Positions 18,002 through 26,728 of a DNA stretch of 64,000 nucleotides are shown piece by piece. The stretch's first letter is position 1, and each line of letters opens with the position of its first letter. Source of the stretch: Nocardioides jishulii. GTDB taxonomy: Bacteria; Actinomycetota; Actinomycetes; Propionibacteriales; Nocardioidaceae. A program made the position numbers and the translations under genes. The notes beneath the pieces were generated by a model. That model did no database searches. It was not told the origin of the DNA and saw only the letters and a list, made by a program, of their open reading frames with translations. The stretch covers positions 3,286,001 through 3,350,000 of the forward strand of contig NZ_CP040748.1 in assembly GCF_006007965.1 (NCBI RefSeq), given 5' to 3'.

Positions 18002-18033
18002 GTGAAGGGCGAGGGTCTTCCCTCGCCCTTCAC
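18002..18033 (+). terminator. terminator after crp
   Basis: A perfect 14-bp stem (18002-18015 with 18020-18033) around TCTT, just after the crp stop. Confidence 0.85.
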
Positions 18034-18196
18034 TCATTTGTCCGAGAGCGTGCCGAGTCACGGAGTTCGGCGCTCCGGCAGCGCTCCGTCTGAAATAGTC
18101 GTGCCCCGGTGCCACCCGCACCGACCCTCGGCGTCGTCTGACCTGGTGAGGGACCGCCACGGGGCTGTCCACGTGGTCACGGGGAAGGGGTCGAGG

Positions 18197-18694
18197 GTGC
18201 TGACTGCTGACGAAGCCGGGTTCGCCGAGTTCGTGGCGACCCGCGGACGCGCGTTGCAGCGCGTCGCCTTCCTCCTCACCGGCGACCACCACACCGCCGA
18301 GGACCTCGTCCAGACGGCGCTCCTGGAGGCCGCGAGGCGCTGGACCAGGATCCACACCTCCCCCGAGGCGTACGTCCGCCGCTCCATCTTCACCGCCAAC
18401 GTGTCGCGGTGGCGGCGCAAGCGCTTCACCGAGTCCGAGCTGGTCTTCGACCGCGAGGCGCCGGCGGCGCACGACACCGACGTACGCCTGACGCTGGCCG
18501 ACGCCCTCGACCAGCTCACCACGAAGCAGCGGGCTGTCATCGTCCTGCGCTACTACGAGGACCTCACCGAGGTGCAGGCCGCCGCGGTCCTGGGGATCTC
18601 CGTCAGCACGGTGAAGTCCACCCACCGCCACGCCCTGACCCGTCTGCGTGAGCGCTCCCCCGAACTCTCCGAGCTGATCGGGAGGACGTCATGA
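18197..18694 (+). CDS. SigE-family ECF RNA polymerase sigma factor
   Basis: A 165-residue ECF sigma factor. Region 2 is at about 10-75 (RVAFLLTGDHHTAEDLVQTA, then RRSIFTANVSRWRRKRF) and region 4 at about 100-155 (LTTKQRAVIVLRYYEDLTE, then the helix-turn-helix AAAVLGISVSTVKSTHRHAL). GTG 18197 is chosen because of AAGGGG just upstream and the family's ~170-residue length. The stop overlaps the next start (ATGA), so the 960-residue membrane protein is its coupled partner and the likely anti-sigma factor. What it senses is unknown. Confidence 0.88.
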   Translation: MLTADEAGFAEFVATRGRALQRVAFLLTGDHHTAEDLVQTALLEAARRWTRIHTSPEAYVRRSIFTANVSRWRRKRFTESELVFDREAPAAHDTDVRLTLADALDQLTTKQRAVIVLRYYEDLTEVQAAAVLGISVSTVKSTHRHALTRLRERSPELSELIGRTS

Positions 18695-21573
18695 CCCACC
18701 ACGACACCCTCGAGCACCAACTCCGCGTGGCCCTTCACGACATGGCCGACCGCTACGAGCCCGCACCCCTGCCCCGCGACCTGTGGCAGCGGGGCCGCGC
18801 CTCGCAGCCCCGTCCCGTACGCCTGGAGCTGGTCGCCGCGACGATCGTACTGGTCGCGCTGCTGGCCTCGATGGTGGCGCTCACCCACCCCGGCGCGGTG
18901 CTGCACCCGGCCGACGTCCCTGAGGGCGGCGCACTGCCGACCGACGTCTGGCTGCCCGACGAGTTCGCGGACCGACGCCGCGAACCGCTCAGCGACGAGG
19001 GAGCCGCATCGCTGGCCACCATGCTCGACGACACCTCCGCCCTGCTCGTCGACGCCGAGACCGGCGAGCACCGGGTCCGGGAGCTCGTCGACGTGGCAGC
19101 GACTGGCCGCACCCGCCCGTGGCTGGCGCTCGCCCCCGACGGCACCCGCCTGGCCCACCCGTTCCGCTCCGACGTCTCGGGCCGCCAGGAGACCAAGGCG
19201 GGGGTGGCGATCAACAGCCTCGTCGACGGCGGCGCGGTGCTGCGCGAGCTCAGCAACGCCGACGGACTCCCGATCGCCGTCCAGTCGATGCAGTGGTCAC
19301 CCGACGGTACATGGCTGGCATGGACCGGGGCCGCCCTGCAGCCCGCCGAGGGCTGGGCCTCCGAGGCTCCCTGGATCGGCGTCATGGACCTTGAGGCCGA
19401 TCGCGTACGCCAGTGGCAGCTGCCCACGGGCAACGCCTGGGGCAACGCCGTCGCGGTGGCCGACGACGGCACCGTGGTCGTCACCTCCGGCACCTCGCTC
19501 TGGCAGCTCGGACCGGAGGTCCGCAGCGGCGTGCTGACGCGCGGCGACGCACGTCGCCTCCCGGGGGACGGGGGTGACGACCAGGGCGGCATCGCGGTCG
19601 ACGCAGCCGGGACCGTGCTCTCCACGATCCTGCAGGAGAGCGGCGAGGACGTCCTGCGCTCCCGCGACATCGACCTGACCGCTGACCCGCTCACGGCGCG
19701 CTACCGGACCTGGATCGCCAGCGACCAGCAGATGGCTCTGTGGATGATGATCCTGGGGCGCACCCCCGACAACGCGCTGCTCGCCCTAGACGACGGGGGT
19801 CTCCCGCGCCTGCAGCGCTCGGCCGACGGTGGGGACGCCGAAGTCATCACGCAGCTCCACTCCGAGGACGGCAACTACTGGCAGGACCGCCAGGTCACGG
19901 TCGCCGTCGGGCTCGGCGACACCCCACCCGTCACCTTCACCAAGCCGGCGTGGGCGCGCGACACGCTCCGCTGGTTCACGGTCGGCCTGGTCGTGGTCCT
20001 GGTCCTGTTCGCCGGGCTGCTCTTCCTGCACCGCCGCCGCAGCCGGGACGGAAGGGGCCCTGCGGCCGAGGTGGTCGGCGCGGCGCCGGTCGGTGGGCGT
20101 ACGACGCGAGTGCTCCGCTCGCTGAAGGGGTGGGCGCGCGCGGTGCTGCTCGTCGCTGTCGGTCTGGTGGCCGCGGTCTGGCTCCGCGCCGCGGCCCTGC
20201 CCGGCTGGCTCTGGATCGCGATCGTCATCGCGGTGGCGGGGCTCTTCGCCGCTGTACGGCTCCGACGCGCGGGCCGTCGAGTCCTCGGGGGTCTCGGTCT
20301 CTCCCCGGCTCTGACCCTGGTCCTGGTCCTGGTCCTGCTCTACGCCTCCCAGCCCGTGTGGCCCGCCCTTTCCGACACGCCCGAGGGAGGACCCGCGCTA
20401 CCCCGGGTCGCCCACGTCCCGGCGTACGACGACGCCGCCCGCGACGGCGTCGCGACTCCCGTGGACGAGGTGGACGTCGACCGAGCCTCGGCCCTGGTGA
20501 GCCCCTACGCCGAGGGCGACGCCCACGTCGTCCTGGTCGACGCCGACACCGGACGCCACCACCTCGTCGACCTGCCCGGCTCCCACATCTTCGGCATGGA
20601 CGCCGGGACCACACCGTTCGTGCTGAGCCACGACGGCCGTCGCCTGGCGTGGGCCTACGCCGACTTCGAGACCGACGAGGCCGGCATCGCGCTCTTCACC
20701 TTGGGAGGCATGGAGATCTCCCGGCTCCCCCTGGTCGGACGCAACGGCGCCCCTGTCCGCGTCGACCAGCTCTCGTGGTCGCCCGACGCGAGCCACCTGG
20801 TCTGGTGGGGTGACGAGGCCGCCTGGTGGAACGACGCCAACTCGACGTTCACCGGCCCGATGCGTACGTACGGCGTCACCGCCACCGACGACCTCGACCC
20901 GACCTTCCGGACCGTCCGCGGCGACTACGAGTCACCGGGGGCGGTGGCGGTGGACGACACCGGCACCGGACGTCTCCTCGTCGGGAGACGACTCCTCACG
21001 TTCACCGCAGAAGAGGACGACGACGAGCCCGCACCGCGGCCGGTCAGCGAGCGCGCACTCCCGTGGTCGAGCGGAGCGGTCTCGGCCGACGGGAGCACGT
21101 TGGCGCTCGGCGTCAACGGAGGCGTGGGACGAGATGACCTGGTTACCGGACTGCGGACCCTCGACCTGACGGACCCCGAGGCCAGCGTCGTCCTGCATCC
21201 CTGGGACGCTCCCCGGGACGGCGACCGCGTCGACGTGCTCGGGTTCTCCCCCGGTGGCTCACCCGTGGTGGCACACACCTCCTGGAACGCCGAGCGCGCT
21301 CCCGAGATCGTCGTCGTGGACAGCGCTGAGGGGCGGATGGTCAGCACGGTGAGCGAGGATGCGATCACCACCTTCACGGTCGCGAGCGACCTCGCCGAGC
21401 GTCCGACGCTCGACGTCAGCGAGCCGCGCTGGCCGGTCAGCGACGAACGCTGGACCGTGATCGGTCTGCTGGCTGCACTACTGGCGTTTCAGGTGAGCCT
21501 CACCTGGTGGCGACGCAGGCGACGACCCAGCAGCGACTGTTCGGTCGACGGCGCCGCCCGGCCTCACATGTGA
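18691..21573 (+). CDS. large duplicated membrane propeller protein, putative anti-sigma factor
   Basis: A 960-residue protein made of two similar halves. Each half has a membrane helix (about 48-66; about 535-552), then a WD40-like propeller carrying a nucleotide of repeat such as MQWSPDGTWLAWTG (first half) and LSWSPDASHLVWWG (second). Other paired segments are LLVDAETGEHRVREL and VLVDADTGRHHLVDL. Between them lie three more helices (about 430-450, 485-525), and a last helix is near 930-948. A ~45-residue cytoplasmic N-tail precedes the first helix, as in anti-sigma factors. It is translationally coupled to the sigma gene. No ZAS motif is seen. Confidence 0.7.
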   Translation: MTHHDTLEHQLRVALHDMADRYEPAPLPRDLWQRGRASQPRPVRLELVAATIVLVALLASMVALTHPGAVLHPADVPEGGALPTDVWLPDEFADRRREPLSDEGAASLATMLDDTSALLVDAETGEHRVRELVDVAATGRTRPWLALAPDGTRLAHPFRSDVSGRQETKAGVAINSLVDGGAVLRELSNADGLPIAVQSMQWSPDGTWLAWTGAALQPAEGWASEAPWIGVMDLEADRVRQWQLPTGNAWGNAVAVADDGTVVVTSGTSLWQLGPEVRSGVLTRGDARRLPGDGGDDQGGIAVDAAGTVLSTILQESGEDVLRSRDIDLTADPLTARYRTWIASDQQMALWMMILGRTPDNALLALDDGGLPRLQRSADGGDAEVITQLHSEDGNYWQDRQVTVAVGLGDTPPVTFTKPAWARDTLRWFTVGLVVVLVLFAGLLFLHRRRSRDGRGPAAEVVGAAPVGGRTTRVLRSLKGWARAVLLVAVGLVAAVWLRAAALPGWLWIAIVIAVAGLFAAVRLRRAGRRVLGGLGLSPALTLVLVLVLLYASQPVWPALSDTPEGGPALPRVAHVPAYDDAARDGVATPVDEVDVDRASALVSPYAEGDAHVVLVDADTGRHHLVDLPGSHIFGMDAGTTPFVLSHDGRRLAWAYADFETDEAGIALFTLGGMEISRLPLVGRNGAPVRVDQLSWSPDASHLVWWGDEAAWWNDANSTFTGPMRTYGVTATDDLDPTFRTVRGDYESPGAVAVDDTGTGRLLVGRRLLTFTAEEDDDEPAPRPVSERALPWSSGAVSADGSTLALGVNGGVGRDDLVTGLRTLDLTDPEASVVLHPWDAPRDGDRVDVLGFSPGGSPVVAHTSWNAERAPEIVVVDSAEGRMVSTVSEDAITTFTVASDLAERPTLDVSEPRWPVSDERWTVIGLLAALLAFQVSLTWWRRRRRPSSDCSVDGAARPHM

Positions 21574-23072
21574 CCGGTCTCGAGGAACCTCTGGTGCCAG
21601 CTCAACGCCTCGTCGAGCAGGTGCGGGGTGTGCAGGGCGTTGGGGCGCGCGGCCTCGGCCCGCTCGACGTAGTCACGCAGCGCGTCGCGGTAGTCGGGGT
21701 GCGCAGCGTTCTCGATGATCGCTCGGGCCCGCTTACGCGGAGAGAGGCCACGCAGGTCGGCCAGGCCCTGCTCGGTGACGATGACCATGACGTCGTGCTC
21801 GGTGTGGTCGACGTGACTGACCATCGGCACGATCGCGGAGATCGCCCCGCCCTTGGCCGTCGACGGGGAGACGAAGAAGTTGAGGTAGGCGTTGCGGGCG
21901 AAGTCACCCGAGCCGCCGATGCCGTTCATGATGCTCGAACCCATGACGTGGGTGGAGTTCACGTTGCCGTAGATGTCGGCCTCGATCATCCCGTTCATGC
22001 AGATCAGCCCGAGGCGACGGATCAGCTCCGGGTGGTTGGAGATCTCCTCGGTGCGCAGCAGGATCTTGCCCTTGTAGTCAGCGATGTTGTCCATGAAGCG
22101 CTTGACGCCTGCGTCGGAGAGCCCGAACGAGGTCGCCGAGGCGAAGTCGAGCGTGCCGTCGTCGAGCAGGTCGAGCATGCCGTCCTGAAGCACCTCGGTG
22201 AAGGCGGCCAGCCCTGAGAAGGTGCTGCGGCTCAGCCCCGCGAGCACCGCGTTGGCGACGTTGCCCACGCCCGACTGGATGGGCAGCAGCTCCTTGGGCA
22301 TCCGGTCGGCGGCAACCTCGGCCTGCAGGAAGTCGACCAGGTGCTCGGCGATCTTGATCGACGTCTCGTCGAGCGGGGAGAACGCGGCGTTGCGGTCCGG
22401 GGAGTGGGTCTCGACCACGGCGACCACCTTGCGGGGGTCGACGCGCAGGTACTGGTCGCCGATCCGCTGCGTGGGGTCGGTCAGCTCGATCGGCTGACGG
22501 TAGGGCGGCAGCGCCGTGCCGTAGTAGACGTCGTGGAAGCCCTCGAGCTCGCGGGGCTGCCAGTGGTTGACCTCGAGGATCACCTTGTCGGCCTGGTCGA
22601 GCCAGGTCTTGTTGTTGCCCACCGACGAGCTCGGCACCAGCCTGCCGTCGGGCAGGATCGCGGTCACCTCGACCACGGCGACGTCGAGGTTGCCGTAGAA
22701 GCCGAACCACATGTGCTGCGCCGAGTGGCTCAGGTGCACGTCGAGGTACTCCACCTCGCCGGAGTTGATCTCGCGTCGCAGCGTCGGGTCGGAGTTGTAG
22801 GGCAGGCGCCGACCGATCGCGTGTGCCTCCGCCAGGACGCCGTCGGCGTCCGGCGCGGTGGAGGCGCCGGTCCACAGGTCGATCCGGAACTCCTCGCCGC
22901 GGGCCCGAGCCGCGCGTACGCGGTCGGCCAGCGCCCTCGGCACTGCCTTGGGATAGCCGGCGCCGGTGAAACCACTCATGCCGACCCGGTCACCGGGTCG
23001 AATGTGGGCGACCGCCTCCTCTGCGGAGACGACCTTCGTGCCGAGGACGGGGCAAGTGATCCGAGCGTTCAC
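21564..23072 (-). CDS. succinate/acetate CoA-transferase (acetyl-CoA hydrolase family)
   Basis: A 502-residue class I CoA-transferase of the Cat1/AarC type, moving CoA between succinyl-CoA and acetate. Seen: MSGFTGAGYPKAVP (about 33), PIQSGVGNVANAV (about 262) and the segment AFTEVLQDGML holding the catalytic glutamate (about 290), then GGSGDFARNAYLN. GTG 23072 gives the usual family length and N-terminus; no strong ribosome site is visible. It is the last gene of a five-gene set and overlaps the convergent propeller gene by 10 bases. Confidence 0.9.
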   Translation of the reverse strand: MNARITCPVLGTKVVSAEEAVAHIRPGDRVGMSGFTGAGYPKAVPRALADRVRAARARGEEFRIDLWTGASTAPDADGVLAEAHAIGRRLPYNSDPTLRREINSGEVEYLDVHLSHSAQHMWFGFYGNLDVAVVEVTAILPDGRLVPSSSVGNNKTWLDQADKVILEVNHWQPRELEGFHDVYYGTALPPYRQPIELTDPTQRIGDQYLRVDPRKVVAVVETHSPDRNAAFSPLDETSIKIAEHLVDFLQAEVAADRMPKELLPIQSGVGNVANAVLAGLSRSTFSGLAAFTEVLQDGMLDLLDDGTLDFASATSFGLSDAGVKRFMDNIADYKGKILLRTEEISNHPELIRRLGLICMNGMIEADIYGNVNSTHVMGSSIMNGIGGSGDFARNAYLNFFVSPSTAKGGAISAIVPMVSHVDHTEHDVMVIVTEQGLADLRGLSPRKRARAIIENAAHPDYRDALRDYVERAEAARPNALHTPHLLDEALSWHQRFLETGHM

Positions 23073-23113
23073 CTCACCATCATCCCACTGGTCCAGCCCG
23101 GGGGCCTCGCCGG

Positions 23114-23959
23114 TCAGCGTTGCCGGGCGAGGTACGCGAGCTGCGCGCGCACCGACAGCTCCGCCGCGCCCCACAGCACCGGGTCGACGTCGCGGTAGAC
23201 CTGCTCGACGACCGTACGCGGCGTGAGGGTCGCTCCACTGCCGGGCGCGAGGTCGAGCTCGGTCAGCGCCTCGGCCAACGTGTCGCGCTGGGCGAGGTCG
23301 AGGACGGCCTGCTCCACCTGCGCGAGCCGGTCGCGGCGATGGGCGATGTAGAAGTCCAGGGCGCCCAGTGCGTCGTCGATGACCGGCCCGTGGCCGGGCA
23401 GGATGCGGGTCGCCTCCTGGTTCTCCGCCAGGGCGTGGAGCCGGTCGAGCGAGTCGAAGTAGGCGCCCAGCTGTCCGTCCGGGTGGGCGACCACGGTCGT
23501 ACCGCGGCCGAGCACCGTGTCGCCGGTCAGCACGGCACCGTCACCGGGGAGCACGAAGGAGAGGGAGTCGGCCGTGTGGCCGGGCGTACCAACGACGTGC
23601 ACCTCCAACCCGTCGACCGCGACGACGTCGCCGTCACCGAGACCCTCGGAACCCAGGCGGTGCGCCGGGTCGAGGGCGCGGACGCCGCAGCCCATGCGCT
23701 CGGCGAACTCCTTGGCGGCCTCGGAGTGGTCGAGGTGGTGGTGCGTCAGCAGCACGACGCCGACCTCGCCGGCCAGATCGGCCACTGCGTCGAGGTGGCT
23801 CAGGATCGAGGGACCCGGGTCGACGACGACGCTGCGTCGTGCGCCGGGCTCGCGCAGCACCCAGGTGTTGGTGCCGTCGAGGGTCATCAGGTTGGGGTTG
23901 GGAGCGAGCACGCAGTGCGCCCGCTCGCCGAACGATCCGCCGCCCCAGGGCTGGCTCAC
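23114..23959 (-). CDS. metallo-beta-lactamase-fold hydrolase (LACTB2-like)
   Basis: A 281-residue MBL-fold protein. Zinc ligands are visible: THHHLDHSE (about 72-80), GTPGHTADS (about 125) and LTGDTVLG (about 145), with a late GHGP. A C-terminal winged-helix-like part follows (about 205-280), as in LACTB2-type ribonucleases/hydrolases. The mycobacterial counterpart is Rv3677c, next to ridA as here. ATG overlaps the NUDIX stop (ATGA). Substrate unknown. Confidence 0.85.
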   Translation of the reverse strand: MSQPWGGGSFGERAHCVLAPNPNLMTLDGTNTWVLREPGARRSVVVDPGPSILSHLDAVADLAGEVGVVLLTHHHLDHSEAAKEFAERMGCGVRALDPAHRLGSEGLGDGDVVAVDGLEVHVVGTPGHTADSLSFVLPGDGAVLTGDTVLGRGTTVVAHPDGQLGAYFDSLDRLHALAENQEATRILPGHGPVIDDALGALDFYIAHRRDRLAQVEQAVLDLAQRDTLAEALTELDLAPGSGATLTPRTVVEQVYRDVDPVLWGAAELSVRAQLAYLARQR

Positions 23960-24825
23960 GACAACCCGCTCCGGGTGACCAGCGAGTCCCAGTCCGGGTG
24001 CTGGGTGAGGCCGAACTCGCCGTCGGCCTCCTCGGTGACCCGGGGCATGAACATCTCGAGCCGTCGGGTGGAGGCGTCAGCCAGCACCTCGGCGGGGGTC
24101 GCGTGCAGCGAGACGTCGAGGCAGCTCTGGAAGGTGGGCGGGAGCATGATGACCCGCCCGGCCAGCGCCTCGTCGAAGGCCGAGCGCGCCGTACGCCACT
24201 CGACCGCGGACGCCTCGGAGGAGATGTCACGGGTGACCTGCCCCTCGGGCAGCAGCGCCACGAAGAACCAGGTGCGGTAGCGGCGCGGTTCGAAGTCAGG
24301 CGTGAGCCAGGCGCTCCACGCGCCGAGCAGGTCGCTGCGCAGCACCAACCCCCGGCGCAGCAGGAAGTCGTGGAAGCTCAGGTCGCGCGCCTCCAGGGCC
24401 ACGCGGTCGGCCTCCCAGTCGTCACCCGTCGTGTCGGCCACGACCGAGTCGGCGTCAGGACCGGCGAGCAGGACGCCGGACTCCTCGAACGTCTCACGGA
24501 CCGCGGCACAGACCAACGACCGCGCCAGCGACTCGTCGGTGCCGAGGATCTCGGCCCACTCCGACGGGCTGGGACCGGCCCACGCAACCGCGGGGTCGTC
24601 GTCGGTCGGGTCGACGCCACCGCCGGGGAAGACCCACATGCCCCCGGCGAACGCCATCGACTGCTGACGGCGCATCAGGTAGACCTCGGGGCCCTCACCG
24701 GGCACCGAGCCCTCGCGCAGCAGCAGCACGGTGGCGGCGTTGCGCGGCTCGGCCGGGATGGCCTCACCCGAGGCGAAGGCTCGGCTCTGCTCCACCAGGT
24801 GGGGCGGGAGGGCGAGTCGACGCAC
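23956..24825 (-). CDS. NUDIX hydrolase
   Basis: A 289-residue Nudix-superfamily enzyme. The box begins at GGGVDPTDDDP (about 55) and continues after an insert with AAVRETFEESGVLL (about 95-108), a long-insert form like mammalian NUDT19 and related CoA-linked enzymes. GTG 24825 directly abuts the ridA stop. The product sits between RidA and MBL genes in one transcript; substrate unknown. Confidence 0.8.
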   Translation of the reverse strand: MRRLALPPHLVEQSRAFASGEAIPAEPRNAATVLLLREGSVPGEGPEVYLMRRQQSMAFAGGMWVFPGGGVDPTDDDPAVAWAGPSPSEWAEILGTDESLARSLVCAAVRETFEESGVLLAGPDADSVVADTTGDDWEADRVALEARDLSFHDFLLRRGLVLRSDLLGAWSAWLTPDFEPRRYRTWFFVALLPEGQVTRDISSEASAVEWRTARSAFDEALAGRVIMLPPTFQSCLDVSLHATPAEVLADASTRRLEMFMPRVTEEADGEFGLTQHPDWDSLVTRSGLS

Positions 24826-25284
24826 TCAGACCTCGACCATGATCTCGACCTCGACGGGCACGTCGAGCGGGAGCGCCGAGACGCCCACGGCGGAGCGCGC
24901 GTGGATGCCGGCGTTACCGAAGACCTTCCCGAGCAGCTCGGAGGCGCCGTTGGCGACCTGCGGCTGGCCGGTGAAGTCGGGCGTCGAGGCGACGAAGACG
25001 ACGACCTTGACGACGCGCTTCACCAGCGCGAGGTCGCCGATCTCGGCCTTCACCGCGGCGATGGCGTTGAGCGTGCACTGCTGCGCGCACTCGACGGCCT
25101 GCTCGGAGGTGACCGTGTCGCCGACCTTGCCGGTGAAGATCGGGACGCCGCCGCGGACCGGGATCTGGCCCGAGGTCAGCACGAGGTTGCCGGTGCGCAC
25201 CGCGGGGACGTACGCCGCGACGGGCTTGGCCACCTCGGGAACTGCGAGACCGAGCTCGGCGAGCCGCTCCTCGGGGTGCGTCAT
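24826..25284 (-). CDS. ridA: RidA/YjgF-family protein
   Basis: A 152-residue Rid-family protein that probably hydrolyses reactive enamine/imine intermediates. Seen: LVLTSGQIPVRGGV (about 40), the conserved arginine in HARSAVGVSALPLDVPVEVE (about 127) and the C-terminal glutamate. ATG 25284 overlaps the DUF4177 stop by one base (TGATG), indicating coupled translation. The mycobacterial counterpart is Rv3678c. Confidence 0.88.
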   Translation of the reverse strand: MTHPEERLAELGLAVPEVAKPVAAYVPAVRTGNLVLTSGQIPVRGGVPIFTGKVGDTVTSEQAVECAQQCTLNAIAAVKAEIGDLALVKRVVKVVVFVASTPDFTGQPQVANGASELLGKVFGNAGIHARSAVGVSALPLDVPVEVEIMVEV

Positions 25285-25451
25285 CAGTCGTCCAGGGGGC
25301 GCTTCAGGAAGGCGACGAGGCCACCCTGGGCGTTGGTGTGGATGGCGACGAGCTCCCACCCGTCGGCACCGAAGTTGTTGAGCATGAGCGCTTCGTTGTG
25401 GAGCGGAATGGGCGCCACCTGGTACTGCCACTTCGTCTTCGCCTGAGTCAT
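25284..25451 (-). CDS. DUF4177-like small protein
   Basis: A 55-residue protein: KTKWQYQVAPIPLHNEAL, then LNNFGADGWELVAIHT and VAFLKRP. The W-E-L-V core and aromatic first strand match small DUF4177 proteins; the mycobacterial counterpart is Rv3678A. Function unknown. It heads the operon with ridA. TAGGGT lies six bases before ATG 25451, so the transcript should be leaderless. Confidence 0.75.
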   Translation of the reverse strand: MTQAKTKWQYQVAPIPLHNEALMLNNFGADGWELVAIHTNAQGGLVAFLKRPLDD

Positions 25452-25457
25452 GGGCAG

Positions 25458-25463
25458 ACCCTA
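25458..25463 (-). promoter_or_regulatory. -10 hexamer TAGGGT, leaderless promoter of the ridA operon
   Basis: TAGGGT, six bases, then ATG 25451 on the minus strand. Confidence 0.6.
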
Positions 25464-25591
25464 TCCCGCAGGAGCGACGCCGTCAGCGAGCGCTGCGCCT
25501 GCCGACGCAAGCTCAGGCCCGGCCCGTCACGCTGCCTCCTCAGGAGGCAAGGCTGTACCTCAAGCCACCTTCCAATGTGACGCAGATCGTA

Positions 25592-25597
25592 TATCTT
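25592..25597 (+). promoter_or_regulatory. -10 hexamer TATCTT, leaderless promoter
   Basis: TATCTT, six bases, then ATG 25604, within an unusually AT-rich stretch. Confidence 0.6.
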
Positions 25598-25603
25598 CTA
25601 CAC

Positions 25604-26701
25604 ATGGCCTTCAGCACAATCACGAACCTCGACGTCGCCGCTCACCAGAAGAAGAGCGCCGAGCTCAAGGCTCGCCTGCACAGCAGCGAGTCCACCACCT
25701 ACGTCACCGGCCCCACGGGCAACGGCAACGGTGAAGTCGTCCTGCTCCTGGGCGGCACCGGCTACATCGGCCGCGCCGTCGTTCCCGAGCTGGTCAAGCG
25801 TGGGTACAAGCCGGTCGTCCTGGCCCGCTCGGAGTCCGCGAAGGGCGAGGCGGAGTTCGAGGGCGCGGACGTCGTCATCGGCGACCCGACCCGCCTGGGC
25901 GACGTGCAGCGCGCCGTCACCCAGACCAGCCCGCAGGTGGTCATCTCGCTGCTCTCCGGCCGTCGCCCCAATGACGCCGAGGAGTGCCGTCAGGTCGACC
26001 ACGAGGCGATCGGCAACGGCATCAAGGCCGCCGTCGAGGGTGAGGTCAAGCAGTTCATCCACATCTCCGACTTCGGCGCCTACCGCCCCGAGCTCATCCC
26101 GCAGGTCTACAAGCTGCAGGTCGAGGGCGAGCTCATGGGCCGCCACCACGGTGACCTGGACTGGACGATCATCCGGCCCACCGCCTACTACCCGTACCTG
26201 TCGATGACCTTCGGCGACGTGAAGAACGGCGAGAAGTACCGCATCTTCGACCACGGCGAGTACTCGGTCGTGAACCCGATCGCCCGCGAGGACCTGGCCG
26301 AGTTCATCGTCAACCAGGTGCTCGACCCCCACGCGATCGGTCGCATCCTGCCCGTCGGCGGCCCCTGGACCCCCGACAACACCGTCACCCTCAAGGACGC
26401 CGGGCAGATGATGTTCGACGTGCTCGGCAAGCCGGCCGAGTTCGACGTCGTCACGATGGCGTCGTGGGACAAGAAGATCGCCAACCTGACCCGCGCTGGC
26501 AAGCTCTACAAGAAGCTCGCCCCCGTCGCCTTCTACCTCGAGGCCGCGAAGTACTGGTCGGTCGTCGACCACGTCGCCCCGGCCTACGGCACCCGCACCC
26601 TGCGCGGCTTCATGGAGAAGCTGAAGGACCGCGAGTTCCCGACCGGGTCGTTCCGCGAGCGGATGAAGAGCGGCACGAACGTCATGCCCACCGACATCTG
26701 A
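25604..26701 (+). CDS. divinyl (proto)chlorophyllide 8-vinyl-reductase-like NAD(P)H-binding protein
   Basis: A 365-residue Rossmann-fold (NmrA/SDR-like) protein. The dinucleotide loop LLGGTGYIGRAVVPEL is at about 47-62. Further along it follows the DVR/BciA pattern closely: VVISLLSGRRPNDAEE, then the pair WTIIRPTAYYPYL and KNGEKYRIFDHGEY, PIAREDLAEFI, and ILPVGGP. In phototrophs this family reduces the 8-vinyl group of chlorophyll precursors; no other pigment gene is in the window, so the substrate here is probably different. ATG 25604 is set by the leaderless -10; the in-frame ATG 25577 would lie upstream of it. Confidence 0.75.
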   Translation: MAFSTITNLDVAAHQKKSAELKARLHSSESTTYVTGPTGNGNGEVVLLLGGTGYIGRAVVPELVKRGYKPVVLARSESAKGEAEFEGADVVIGDPTRLGDVQRAVTQTSPQVVISLLSGRRPNDAEECRQVDHEAIGNGIKAAVEGEVKQFIHISDFGAYRPELIPQVYKLQVEGELMGRHHGDLDWTIIRPTAYYPYLSMTFGDVKNGEKYRIFDHGEYSVVNPIAREDLAEFIVNQVLDPHAIGRILPVGGPWTPDNTVTLKDAGQMMFDVLGKPAEFDVVTMASWDKKIANLTRAGKLYKKLAPVAFYLEAAKYWSVVDHVAPAYGTRTLRGFMEKLKDREFPTGSFRERMKSGTNVMPTDI

Positions 26702-26716
26702 GGAGCTCTTTCCACC

Positions 26717-26722
26717 TATCCT
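26717..26722 (+). promoter_or_regulatory. -10 hexamer TATCCT, leaderless promoter
   Basis: TATCCT, six bases, then GTG 26729. Confidence 0.6.
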
Positions 26723-26728
26723 CGACAG

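Noticed and set aside
25604..26701. Part of a photosynthesis gene cluster
   Set aside because: No bch, chl, crt or puf-type gene occurs in the window.
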